A DNA stretch of 53,818 bases from FEN-1297 sp964618785 (GTDB lineage Bacteria > Bacteroidota > Ignavibacteria > Ignavibacteriales > Ignavibacteriaceae), in contig CAZUCY010000007.1 in the NCBI GenBank assembly GCA_964618785.1, positions 1 through 53,818 on the forward strand, given 5' to 3'. Positions 1 through 7,858 of this stretch are shown piece after piece; the stretch's first letter is position 1; each line of letters begins with the position of its first letter. A program made the position numbers and the translations under genes. The notes under the pieces are model-generated. The model saw only the letters and a list, made by a program, of their open reading frames with translations. It did not search any database and had not been told where the DNA came from.

Positions 1-160
1 AACTGAGAAATGTTTCCTGCATTGTATTCTCAGCCCGTTCTTTATCTCTGCAAATTTTAAATGAAAAATTATAAACCGTATTCTCATAATTCTTCACCAA
101 TTGCTCAAGTGCTTTTTTATTGCCTGATTGAGCTTGTTTAATTAGTTCCGATTCTTCCAT
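1..160 (-). CDS. ECF-type RNA polymerase sigma factor, N-terminal part (runs off the window)
   Basis: Reading leftward from an ATG at 160 gives 53 codons that run off the left edge. The peptide begins MEESELIKQAQSGNKKALEQ and continues with a Y-x3-V-Y-N-F pattern and an acidic E-x2-Q-E-T-F end. This is the layout of sigma-70 region 2 in extracytoplasmic-function sigma factors, the part that binds core polymerase and the -10 element. ECF factors are usually about 180 residues, so roughly 130 residues (the rest of region 2, the linker and region 4) lie outside. No anti-sigma gene can be seen on this side. The call rests on the pattern of region 2.1-2.2 alone; the subgroup and regulon cannot be told. 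Confidence 0.75.
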   Translation of the reverse strand, partial: MEESELIKQAQSGNKKALEQLVKNYENTVYNFSFKICRDKERAENTMQETFLS

Positions 161-636
161 ATAATATGATGCCGAAAGTTATTAATAGTTTCAAATTAAA
201 ATATACAAAAAATATAAGATACTCATGAATCCATTTCCCGGACATCTTTATCATACTAAGCCGTTTAGTGTTTTTTCCTTCTAAATAAAAAAAGCCTTTA
301 TCATCAAAAGGTTGCATCTTTTCAGATTACTTTGTCAAGCTGCTTAGATAGTAGTCGTTTCCAAATACTATCCGGCTTCCCGCTACGTGGCTATAGAGTT
401 TTACCACGATTGGGACTTGGCAGGATTGCATTTCCTGCCTCACCCGATTAGACTAGTCCAAGCTTCGCTTGGCACTCATTTTATAGTCCGCTTCGTTTTT
501 ACCAATTATGCAATTGATGACTATTTGATTACTTTAAAATCGTAATTGAGTCATCAAACAAGTATTCACTTTTTAAAGGGCAGACCAGGCAGGGGAAGGC
601 TTCTCAATATGCAATAGGAGTGACATTTGTATAGCT
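161..636. other. gene-free stretch with four consecutive stem-loops
   Basis: No convincing ORF on either strand. Four perfect short stems follow each other: GATAGTA/TACTATC (347-353 with 366-372), CGTGG/CCACG (386-390 with 404-408), GGCAGGA/TCCTGCC (419-425 with 433-439, flanked by GGG...CCC), and CCAAGC-TTC-GCTTGG (458-472). No T-run marks a simple terminator. It could be a structured RNA, the end of a lost mobile element, or a repeat family. Confidence 0.5.
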
Positions 637-2388
637 TTATTTTTCTGAATAAATCCAGTTAAATCTTCCGCCCGGCGCAGCATCTCCGTTTATATACCAA
701 TCAAGCGGGTCGTTGGAATTCTGCATGTTATCCGACCATTTTAATTCAAAATTCAGGGATGAGGAAAACTCAGCAATATATTTACGCGGAACGGTAATCA
801 TTAATTTATTTCCCCTAACAGAATATTCAACGTTGTATAAATCTTTCCATTCTCCGTTGGAATACTTCTGTAATTTACTACCGCCAACAATCCTATAATC
901 GTAACCATTCCAGCCGGTTGAAAAATTCCTGTCAACATCAAGATAAACACACATCCAGTTATCCCCGGAGTTTGGAGTAATGTCAGCAGCCGTCTGCGCA
1001 TAGAAATAAACATTATCATTATCCCTGGCAATCTTCATAGTATCAAAATCATTTCTGCCGGTGTTATTTGTATAGACGGTAACAGGTCTGGACTGTGCGC
1101 CTTTACAGTTCCTTGGTTGCGTATCACCCGTATAATCTTTGTAAACAGGCGTAACTTTATTCCAATCTGAAAATTCTTTAATTGTTTTTTTTTCAGAAGG
1201 GAGCGGGTTGGCTTCCACACCTTTAAATCTTCTTATATTATTAACAAGCTGCATATAATAGTCATCTTTCATGTTAGCAGTTAATGTTGGTTCAATATCG
1301 CGGCTGTATTCAGGACTAGCTTCGTTGCAAAACCATGAATGTTCCGGGCTGCCGTCTTTACCTGGCAATCTCTCTGCAGTCCATTCATTCCACCCTGTAA
1401 CAAAGATAAATTTCGGATTTTCTTTTATTGCAAAATCCCATTGTTCCTGGACGTTATACCCGTAAATAATATCTGTTTCAGGGTTGCCCGGTTTGCCATT
1501 ATGATAACTCCTTCCCCAATTATTGTTATTGCCATAAAAAGCTGATTCACCCATTCCTGCATTTGGATGCTGTGCAACTGAAACACTTATAATTTCTTTT
1601 TCACCTTTGTAATTAAAATGAATGCGCTGAGGGCGGGTAAAATCAGTCCAAGACCAGCTGTTTGTTTTATATTTTTCAGTTGGCAATTGAGATTCTCTCC
1701 ATGTAAAACTTTCTTCGCAATCAAAGCCAACTGCTTCCGGTGTATGACCAATGATCAGGGGATAACCATCAAGGTAGAACCAGCAATCCGGATGATGATA
1801 TTTAGCCCCCTTCATATAAAAGTTTTCATATGCTTCTTCCATCCTTTCACCGGAATCGGCATTAGTGTAGAAAACAATTTTAGGAGGATTTTTCCCCTGC
1901 GCTCTTACTTCGTCTATTGCTCTCATTAAAAGATCGGCTCGTTCCGGGTACGTTGTAGCGTTTGTTGCATCAATAACGATAATGTCCACCCCGGCATCGG
2001 TTAAAAGCTGAACACTTCTGCGGGTCACCCAGTAATCATCTGCGCGGTAATAACCGTAAATTGGTTTGCCCCAGTAATAAACTGTACATGGTCCCCCTTT
2101 ATGGTAAACAGGAGTTCCCCAATACTTATTATTATAATCATTTAGAACTTCCGGGTGGTTTGGAACGATCTCGCTTAAATCCCAATAATCTTCTGCCGTC
2201 CCGTCTCCGTGCGTTAAGAAGTAAAATATGGCAACATATTTGTCTTTTTTCGGATTACCGGCAGAATTATTTTGAATTAAAGTTCTTCCAAGATCATCGG
2301 TACCGGCAACTGGCTGTGCCATAAGGTTATTATCTGCAAATAAAAAATTAATCAAGAATAAAAAAGTAAGAGCCAATTTCCGGTTCAT
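637..2388 (-). CDS. secreted GH71/GH99-like glycosidase with CBM9-like C-terminal domain
   Basis: A 583-residue secreted protein. I start it at the ATG at 2388 and not at the upstream in-frame start at 2430, because AGGAAGGA sits just before it and the protein then begins with a clean signal peptide (MNRKLALTFLFLINFLFA, cut near LMAQ). The first two thirds look like the GH71/GH99-like TIM-barrel families: a Y-V-A-I-F-Y-F-L opening strand, a V-D-I-I-V-I-D-A strand, and an F-V-T-G-W-N-E-W motif near the end of the barrel. The last ~150 residues (VYFYAQTAADITP, CVYLDVDRNFSTGWNGYDY) resemble family 9 carbohydrate-binding modules. It probably acts on a plant or algal polysaccharide outside the cell. 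Substrate unknown; the family call is from motifs only. It lies upstream-to-downstream after the GH28 gene on the same strand. Confidence 0.7.
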   Translation of the reverse strand: MNRKLALTFLFLINFLFADNNLMAQPVAGTDDLGRTLIQNNSAGNPKKDKYVAIFYFLTHGDGTAEDYWDLSEIVPNHPEVLNDYNNKYWGTPVYHKGGPCTVYYWGKPIYGYYRADDYWVTRRSVQLLTDAGVDIIVIDATNATTYPERADLLMRAIDEVRAQGKNPPKIVFYTNADSGERMEEAYENFYMKGAKYHHPDCWFYLDGYPLIIGHTPEAVGFDCEESFTWRESQLPTEKYKTNSWSWTDFTRPQRIHFNYKGEKEIISVSVAQHPNAGMGESAFYGNNNNWGRSYHNGKPGNPETDIIYGYNVQEQWDFAIKENPKFIFVTGWNEWTAERLPGKDGSPEHSWFCNEASPEYSRDIEPTLTANMKDDYYMQLVNNIRRFKGVEANPLPSEKKTIKEFSDWNKVTPVYKDYTGDTQPRNCKGAQSRPVTVYTNNTGRNDFDTMKIARDNDNVYFYAQTAADITPNSGDNWMCVYLDVDRNFSTGWNGYDYRIVGGSKLQKYSNGEWKDLYNVEYSVRGNKLMITVPRKYIAEFSSSLNFELKWSDNMQNSNDPLDWYINGDAAPGGRFNWIYSEK

Positions 2389-2590
2389 ATTCCTTCCTAT
2401 AATTATCCTATTTGTTAAAGAAAAACACATCGTAATATTAAATCTACTTTTCTCTATTGTCCGGTATTCATGTATATATCTTTGGTATTACGGTAAATAT
2501 TACCCCCGTATTAGTTAAGCAGTATTTTCACTGGAATATAAAGAGAATGCCCGGTAAAAAATTAACCGGGTAAAAACATGTCCGGTAAAA

Positions 2591-4018
2591 TCATTTATAA
2601 TTTTTGTCTGTTTCTAATTCCGAAGAACGAATCTGGTAAATTAAGGGCTGAGTTCCTTCCGGTCTGTCTGCTTTAAAGTTTCTTATTCTAACATCATGTG
2701 CATCATCAAGATAAATTGCAGAACGATAATCGGGCTCCGTTAAAAAGAACTGAACGTTGTCTAAAAAAATGTTCTTTGCATGACGTATATATAAACCGTA
2801 ACCGGGTAAATTATCCCCGAACATTCTGTTTTCAGGGTAACCTTTTTCATTTTCAATTACATCACGTGTTGCCTGTTCAAGGTTTCCGCCGCCTTTTGCA
2901 TAAACCAGAATATCCCTGAGAGTTACGTTTTCTATATAAGAACCGGGAACAGCTGTGATTATACCTGGAATCAGGCTGCTGGTTTTTGCAACTACATTAC
3001 TAATTAAAACATTTTTAAGTGATCCGGCAGGCCGGGTGCGTCTGCCTAACCTTAAAAAGATCGGCGACTGTACGCCATTCATAGTAATATTACTTATAGT
3101 TACCCGGTCCATCTGTCCGCCATCAACAATTTCAAGAGCAATGCCCGTAATACCTGTTATTGGCTCACTTACACCGAGAATTCTTTTATCCCAGTGGGTA
3201 AAATGAGATTCAAATGGAATATCCATAGTAATATTACTAATAGAGATATTCTTGAATCCGCCAAAGCTTGATGTCCCGAATTTAATAAAATTCCTGTTCG
3301 ACCTTAGAATACAGTTTGTAATAACAACGTTTTCGCAGACTGATATAGAATCACTTTTCAGGCAAATAGCATCATCATCACAATTAATAATACAATCGGA
3401 AATAACTACATCTTTACTATCGATATCAATCCCATCATTATTATAATTTGATTGTGAATAAATTGTAACTCCGCGGATAAAAACATGTTCGTTCGCAAAC
3501 AATTTACAAGTCCAGCGGGCAGAGTTTTTTAAAGTAACATCACTGATATGTATATCCTTACTTTTTTGCACAAGCACTACAAACGGACGGTCCGGAGCTT
3601 CATTGGCAACCGTAAATTTGCTGCCTCTACCGTCAAATGTGCCTTCTCCGGTTATTGACGCATTACGTGCATTGTTAATTGAAACAAGGCATTTATCACG
3701 CTGCAATCTGGTCGGAAAATCTTTTATATTAATACTGGATTGAAGTTCCGAGCCTTTTTCCATTTTAAGAGTTACATTATCTTTCAATTCCAGCATACCT
3801 GTAACAAATTTACCAAAGGGAACAATAACGGTTCCGCCTCCGTCTGCGGTGCATCTGTCAATTGCTTTCTGGATGAACTTTGTATTGATAGTTTTGCCAT
3901 CGTTCTTTGCCCCAAACTTTAGAATGTTGTATTCATGTGATGAAACAGTTTGGGAGTGAAGGTTTATTTCTATAAAAAGAAAACATATAATTGTTACGAA
4001 AGAAAATTTAATATTCAT
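2591..4018 (-). CDS. secreted GH28 family glycoside hydrolase (polygalacturonase-like)
   Basis: A 475-residue protein with a signal peptide (cut near NLHSQ) and the right-handed beta-helix pattern of GH28: Y-N-I-L-K-F-G-A-K-x-D-G-K-T at the N-terminus, N-N-D-G-I-D-I-D-S and C-D-D-D-A-I-C-L-K-S in the middle. These carry the aspartates that GH28 uses as acid and base. The usual G-H-G is replaced by a G-T-S-S-F-G-G stretch, as in many bacterial exo-acting or rhamnogalacturonan-directed members. Family members hydrolyse galacturonic acid linkages in pectin. It precedes the GH71/99-like gene in the transcription direction, 202 bases apart, so the two may share a promoter. Endo/exo mode and exact substrate cannot be decided. 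Confidence 0.85.
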   Translation of the reverse strand: MNIKFSFVTIICFLFIEINLHSQTVSSHEYNILKFGAKNDGKTINTKFIQKAIDRCTADGGGTVIVPFGKFVTGMLELKDNVTLKMEKGSELQSSINIKDFPTRLQRDKCLVSINNARNASITGEGTFDGRGSKFTVANEAPDRPFVVLVQKSKDIHISDVTLKNSARWTCKLFANEHVFIRGVTIYSQSNYNNDGIDIDSKDVVISDCIINCDDDAICLKSDSISVCENVVITNCILRSNRNFIKFGTSSFGGFKNISISNITMDIPFESHFTHWDKRILGVSEPITGITGIALEIVDGGQMDRVTISNITMNGVQSPIFLRLGRRTRPAGSLKNVLISNVVAKTSSLIPGIITAVPGSYIENVTLRDILVYAKGGGNLEQATRDVIENEKGYPENRMFGDNLPGYGLYIRHAKNIFLDNVQFFLTEPDYRSAIYLDDAHDVRIRNFKADRPEGTQPLIYQIRSSELETDKNYK

Positions 4019-4489
4019 TTTTCTCTTTCAGTATCGTTAATAATAATACCGGAAGAAGGCAAACTTCCGCAAATAACATTACAATCATAATATATCATAA
4101 CCCGGACGGCAGGCATTTAGGTAAATATGTTTGGTTCCCTCGTAAATAACTCTTTAAAACCATTAACAAAAAATCAATTTAACCCGGTTTGCTCTGAAAA
4201 GTTCGGTTGCTTTATTCCAATCCGTACCGGGATTGCTTAACCGAAATTTCTCGTCGTGTATAATAAATAACATCTTAAGGCTGCTTTGGTAAAATAGCTC
4301 TCATAACATTCATGGTCTTCCCGGATACTTTTGCCAGAAAAGAATGACCGTCCTTTGTTTTAGAGTTAGTCATTCGGCTTTCTCAAAAAAATATTTAAAA
4401 TAAAAAATCCCGGGACATAGCAGGACTTTTTATTGCGAAGAGTCAGATATTCTCCGATAGGTTAAAAACACTTCGAATCCTTTTTTAAA
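4019..4489. other. intergenic region between divergent glycosidase genes
   Basis: No gene could be supported. A 7-base inverted repeat GAATGAC/GTCATTC (4342-4348 with 4369-4375) is present. The upstream region of the GH28 gene (4019-4100) shows no clear TAnnTTTG or TATAAT box. Confidence 0.4.
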
Positions 4490-4518
4490 TTGACATTTAT
4501 ACCTGATATTTTTACTTT
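4490..4518 (+). promoter_or_regulatory. sigma70-like promoter TTGACA-17-TACTTT before the GH43-like fragment
   Basis: TTGACA at 4490-4495 and TACTTT at 4513-4518 are 17 bases apart, close to the bacterial consensus. The next start codon, in the GH43-like fragment, is about 20 bases downstream. A real promoter is plausible even though the gene it served is broken. Confidence 0.4.
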
Positions 4519-4535
4519 GAAACATGAATTGAAGC

Positions 4536-5003
4536 TTGAAAAACAGGATTATGTTTAATCTGGAACCGCATGGAAGCGGCTCGATAAAGGGATATGAAGC
4601 GGGTGTTTTGGGTATTGGGATTGCATATTCCGATCATTTAAATAAGGTTGAGGAATGGTCAACCTTAAGCCGCCATATATTATCTCCTCTTGATGAAGAT
4701 AAACACTGGTATGATAAAGAAACTATTTATAAGAGTACGGTTATATGGGATAAAAACGGGACACTCGGTCATCCGTTTGTAATGTATTATAATGCAAAAG
4801 GCAGCGATAGTTTAGCGGGAAAAATTTCGGCAGAGCGTATTAGTATGGCTGTATCCGACGATATGATAAACTGGAAAAGGTTTGGTAATGAGCCGGTAAT
4901 TGATCATAAAGCGGGTATTTCCGGAGATGCTTTTATAACACGCATCGACAGTATCTGGGTTATGTTTTACTTCGGCGCTTTCTGGAAACCCGGCGCTTTT
5001 TAG
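4536..5003 (+). pseudogene. truncated GH43/GH117-like five-bladed propeller glycosidase fragment
   Basis: A 155-residue frame, opening at a TTG (4536) or the internal ATG at 4551. It carries blade-like patterns of GH43-type enzymes: G-I-G-I-A-Y-S-D-H-L, W-D-K-N-G-T-L-G-H-P-F-V-M-Y-Y-N, M-A-V-S-D-D-M-I-N-W-K-R and V-M-F-Y-F-G-A-F-W-K-P. Full proteins of this kind have more than 300 residues, begin with a signal peptide, and continue after the FWKPGAF motif with another S-x-D-x-x-x-W blade motif. Here translation stops at once after GAF. Both ends are therefore missing, and the stop overlaps the stop of the convergent thioredoxin-like gene by 3 bases. Most likely a deletion scar. It could still be transcribed from the promoter-like site at 4490. 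Confidence 0.6.
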
Positions 5004-6397
5004 TTCAATGCACTTTTAACTTCTTCAAAAGACATAGGTTTGGATATTATTTTAAGCTGCGCGTCAATCATAAACATTGTCGGTGTGGCATAAATAAAAT
5101 AATCTGATGCCGCTTCACCATCCCATCCTTTGAGATCGGAAACATTTATAAAAGTTAATTTATTATTCGTTATAAAATCAGTCCAATCTTTTCTATTTGT
5201 ATCAAGTGAAATTGAAAAAATTTCAAAATTCTTTTCTTTTTCGCTGTTATACAGTTCATTCAACTTTGGCAGCATCTCTTTACAATGAGGGCACCAGCTT
5301 GCGTAAAAGACAATCAGCGTTTTCTTTACTTTAGTTTTATCCAGCTCAATATTGTTACCCGCTGTATCTGAAAGCACAATATTGGGAACAACACTGCCAA
5401 TTTTAAATACCTTTGCCTGGTCTATACGGCGTTTTATTAATCTCTCCGTTTTCAGATCTAAACATAGATCATCTTTTATAACGTAGTTCTGCACTATGTA
5501 ATCTAATACTTTATCAAAACCAAATTTCTTAAATCCCCCGATTAGATATTCAACAATCTGTTCGTAAACAATTTGATTTATTCTTGCTTTGTTCAGAATA
5601 GAATCAACGGCAGTCATAAATTCTTTTTCTAATAAATCAAGCGGTAACTTCGGATTCCGGTAATATGTTAAATACTCTATCGTTTTGCTTGTAAAAACAT
5701 CGGAATAAATAAGCGAGCTATTATTGAAATCAACATAGTCCAGCGCATGTGCTTTTAAATATGGAAGCTGTTGCTCCGGTTCAATTGTATAATCAACGAC
5801 CGGCAGCCGGGCGGAGCGGATATATTGAGCAATAAAAGAGTCCGGGTCTGTTTGAGAAGTAATATTTACAAATTGCAGATACCCGCTTTGCAATTCATTA
5901 AGCCTTTTCTTTGTTTGGTCATAATATTCATCATCTTTAGGAAAACGGGAAAGTATTAACAGCAGCAATTCTGTTTTTGTCTTGTAAGCTTTGTTCAGTT
6001 TAATAAATTGGTAATACTTCTTATTGCTTTCGGAAGAAATAATTTTCATACCGTCCAGGATATTATCTGCATCTGTTTTTATCTTTACATCTTCGCCGTC
6101 AAACAGAAAATCCAACCATCCTGCCGGGGTTTTGCTTTGTAAAGATTGAGCGAATGCGCCAAAAGAGAAACGATAAAAACCGTCGTGGTATTTATTTTTA
6201 TCCAATGGGAATCTATAAATTTCGTTATCACCGGCAGAAATCGAATCTATCAATACAATTTTCTCGCCGCTTAACTCCGATATGTATGCTTTACCGTTAT
6301 AATTAGAAATTTGTATTTCAATTTGTTGAGCATAACACTGCCCCACAAGGATAACCAATAGTATAATCAGACAGCTTTTTATTTTAGGCTTATTCAT
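5000..6397 (-). CDS. secreted TlpA/ResA-type thioredoxin-fold protein
   Basis: A 465-residue protein with a signal peptide (MNKPKIKSCLIILLVILVGQ, cut near CYAQ). The first ~330 residues are a poorly conserved beta-rich then helical region, like the N-terminal half of Bacteroidota thioredoxin-like proteins with DUF4369-type regions. The last ~135 residues are a TlpA-like thioredoxin domain with the redox motif WCPHC (residues 368-372) and a cis-proline loop (Y-A-T-P-T). Such proteins reduce or shuffle disulfides in the periplasm. Convergent with, and touching, the GH43-like fragment. The partner protein is unknown. Confidence 0.75.
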   Translation of the reverse strand: MNKPKIKSCLIILLVILVGQCYAQQIEIQISNYNGKAYISELSGEKIVLIDSISAGDNEIYRFPLDKNKYHDGFYRFSFGAFAQSLQSKTPAGWLDFLFDGEDVKIKTDADNILDGMKIISSESNKKYYQFIKLNKAYKTKTELLLLILSRFPKDDEYYDQTKKRLNELQSGYLQFVNITSQTDPDSFIAQYIRSARLPVVDYTIEPEQQLPYLKAHALDYVDFNNSSLIYSDVFTSKTIEYLTYYRNPKLPLDLLEKEFMTAVDSILNKARINQIVYEQIVEYLIGGFKKFGFDKVLDYIVQNYVIKDDLCLDLKTERLIKRRIDQAKVFKIGSVVPNIVLSDTAGNNIELDKTKVKKTLIVFYASWCPHCKEMLPKLNELYNSEKEKNFEIFSISLDTNRKDWTDFITNNKLTFINVSDLKGWDGEAASDYFIYATPTMFMIDAQLKIISKPMSFEEVKSALN

Positions 6398-6500
6398 TTT
6401 TTCTAAATATTGCTCCGCTAATTCTTCTGCTAATGCAATATACTGTTTTTATTATATTAAAGCGGGTCTCTTACGGAACAAAAACAAATTTATAAACAGA

Positions 6501-6560
6501 TTAATTTTTCAAGCAACGAACGCTAAACCCGTTTTCTTTACGTCCTGCAGTCCCAATGTC
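6501..6560 (-). pseudogene. tail of a FISUMP-type (Fibrobacter succinogenes major paralogous) domain protein
   Basis: On the minus strand, ending at a stop at 6501-6503, a short frame reads AGRKENGFSVRCLKN. The ending G-F-S-V-R-C-L-K-N/D is the usual end of FISUMP/SUMF1-like secreted proteins in Bacteroidota and relatives. Nothing upstream continues the domain in frame. It looks like the surviving 3' tip of a deleted gene. Confidence 0.35.
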
Positions 6561-6702
6561 TACCTGGATATGGAGAAAACCTATTAGAAATTTTCCCCCT
6601 AACGAAAAGTACTGAATAAGTGCCGGTAAAAATAGTAAATTCAATAATTTATTGTCAAGAAAATAAAAGAAACACTCACTTGAGAATAATTTATTCAGTT
6701 AA

Positions 6703-6843
6703 GTAAGGTATTCATATTACAAAATATTCGCCCTTAAAAATACACCGGTTACATTCGCAAACAGATTTTATTCAACTCACCTTCCAATGAACGATGCAGG
6801 CAACCAGTTTGTTGCAAAAGAAATGCTTAGGATGCTGAAGTGA
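6703..6843 (+). pseudogene. C-terminal scrap of an SGNH/GDSL-type hydrolase-like protein
   Basis: A 46-codon frame with no start codon at its head, ending at TGA 6841-6843. Its end reads STHLPMNDAGNQFVAKEMLR. The T-H-L-x-M-N-D-A-G-N pattern matches the D-x-x-H block and final helix of SGNH/GDSL esterases, although the catalytic Asp position is Ser here. There is no N-terminal half. Read as a deletion remnant; the family call is tentative. Confidence 0.35.
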
Positions 6844-6968
6844 TTTTTACTTAGCGTTTGATTAAAAGTGCATAAAGTAATTTAAGGCAGTAAAATCAAT
6901 ATTAATACAGGTGGTACACTTACTAATCATAATGCCAAGATTTTGAGAAATTTTTAAGTTTTAATTTA

Positions 6969-7073
6969 TTATAAGCTAATAATTGAGACAACTATAATAA
7001 GCAGAGCTGAAAAAATAACAGCAAAAATTAAAGACTTACGGCGGTATGTGAGATCTTCGTTATATAACATCAT
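6969..7073 (-). CDS. predicted 34-residue single-span membrane protein
   Basis: On the minus strand an ATG at 7073 (or the next codon, 7070) opens a 34-residue frame ending in TAA at 6969-6971. AAAGG stands four bases before the start. The product begins MMLYNEDLTYRRKS, a charged cytoplasmic-type head, followed by about 19 hydrophobic residues (FAVIFSALLIIVVSIISL) to the end. This is the shape of a small bitopic membrane protein, N-terminus inside by the positive-inside rule. I do not recognise it. It stands alone in a decayed region, so it may be a live small gene or chance. Confidence 0.4.
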   Translation of the reverse strand: MMLYNEDLTYRRKSLIFAVIFSALLIIVVSIISL

Positions 7074-7441
7074 TGTACCTTTTGTTAGTGAAGATGTATG
7101 TCTGTGTATTCTATACACACTGTTCTTCGTTTTCCTTTTATCCTAAATACAATTTAATCATTTAGAGCGCAATATCAATCGAGCAAAGGAATGAAAAAAG
7201 AATTACATCTTTCGGGTGAGTTTATTTTACAATTATTAAGAATGAGGACTATATAAAAAGACGGCAGCTAACAAGTAACTCTAAAGAGTCTCAGTTTGGT
7301 ATCCGCAGCCTTATCTGCCTTGTAATCCTTCCCGCATTTTTTCCGGAAAATAAATAACTGAGACTTCAAACAATTTCATTTTCCCTGCATGATTAACATA
7401 ATTTAATTTAATATTCAAAGTTCAAAATTATTTTAATTACT
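7074..7441. other. gene-free stretch with a distant inverted repeat
   Basis: No supported gene. A perfect 10-base inverted repeat, AGTCTCAGTT (7287-7296) and AACTGAGACT (7356-7365), encloses 59 bases that include a small TTTTTTCCGGAAAATAAA patch. It might be the ends of a small mobile element or an operator pair; nothing decides. Confidence 0.35.
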
Positions 7442-7858
7442 TTGCTCTTGAACCAATGCACTCCGGAAAAGATAAGTAAAGTATTCTTTTGTTTTTGGTT
7501 ATATTTATATATTTTCCTTGCGCGTACCGTTCCTAAATCGGAATATGGGTTTATTGCAACAATATTTGCCCTTACAAATATACTTCAAGCGATATTTGAT
7601 TTGGGCTTGCCATTTTATATCCAACGCGAAGTTGCAATAGGTAATGACATTAGTAAAAAAGTCAATTCGATTTTTTATGTTAAAATTATTTCATTATTAT
7701 TATACATACTTGTACCTCTAATCTACTTTTCAATTACAGTCAATTCGAATTTGGCGCTCGTCTTAATAATCAGCCTGATTAATTTTTGCTGGGGGTTGAG
7801 CGCTGTTTTTAATTCTGTTATGTATGGGTTTTATTCATATAAACAATCTTCCTATTGA
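7442..7858 (+). pseudogene. truncated Wzx/RfbX-type polysaccharide flippase (N-terminal ~135 residues)
   Basis: A 138-residue frame from a TTG at 7442. It shows four hydrophobic spans and the oligosaccharide flippase opening: R-T-V-P-K-S-E-Y-G-F-I-A-T-I-F-A-L, then F-D-L-G-L-P-F-Y-I-Q-R-E-V-A. Wzx proteins have about 400-480 residues and 12-14 spans; only the first third remains. There is no clear ribosome binding site and no proper ATG. At ~7835-7858 the sequence passes, in another frame, into a glycosyltransferase-like scrap. So the flippase was cut by a deletion. It once exported a lipid-linked glycan. Confidence 0.6.

Noticed and set aside
2450..2520. GGTAAATATTACC palindrome upstream of the GH71/99-like gene
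   Set aside because: Arms of only five AT-rich bases; expected by chance in this composition.
4442..4482. CTTCGAATCC stretch that looks like a tRNA T-arm
   Set aside because: No matching T-stem, no acceptor stem or anticodon arm around it.
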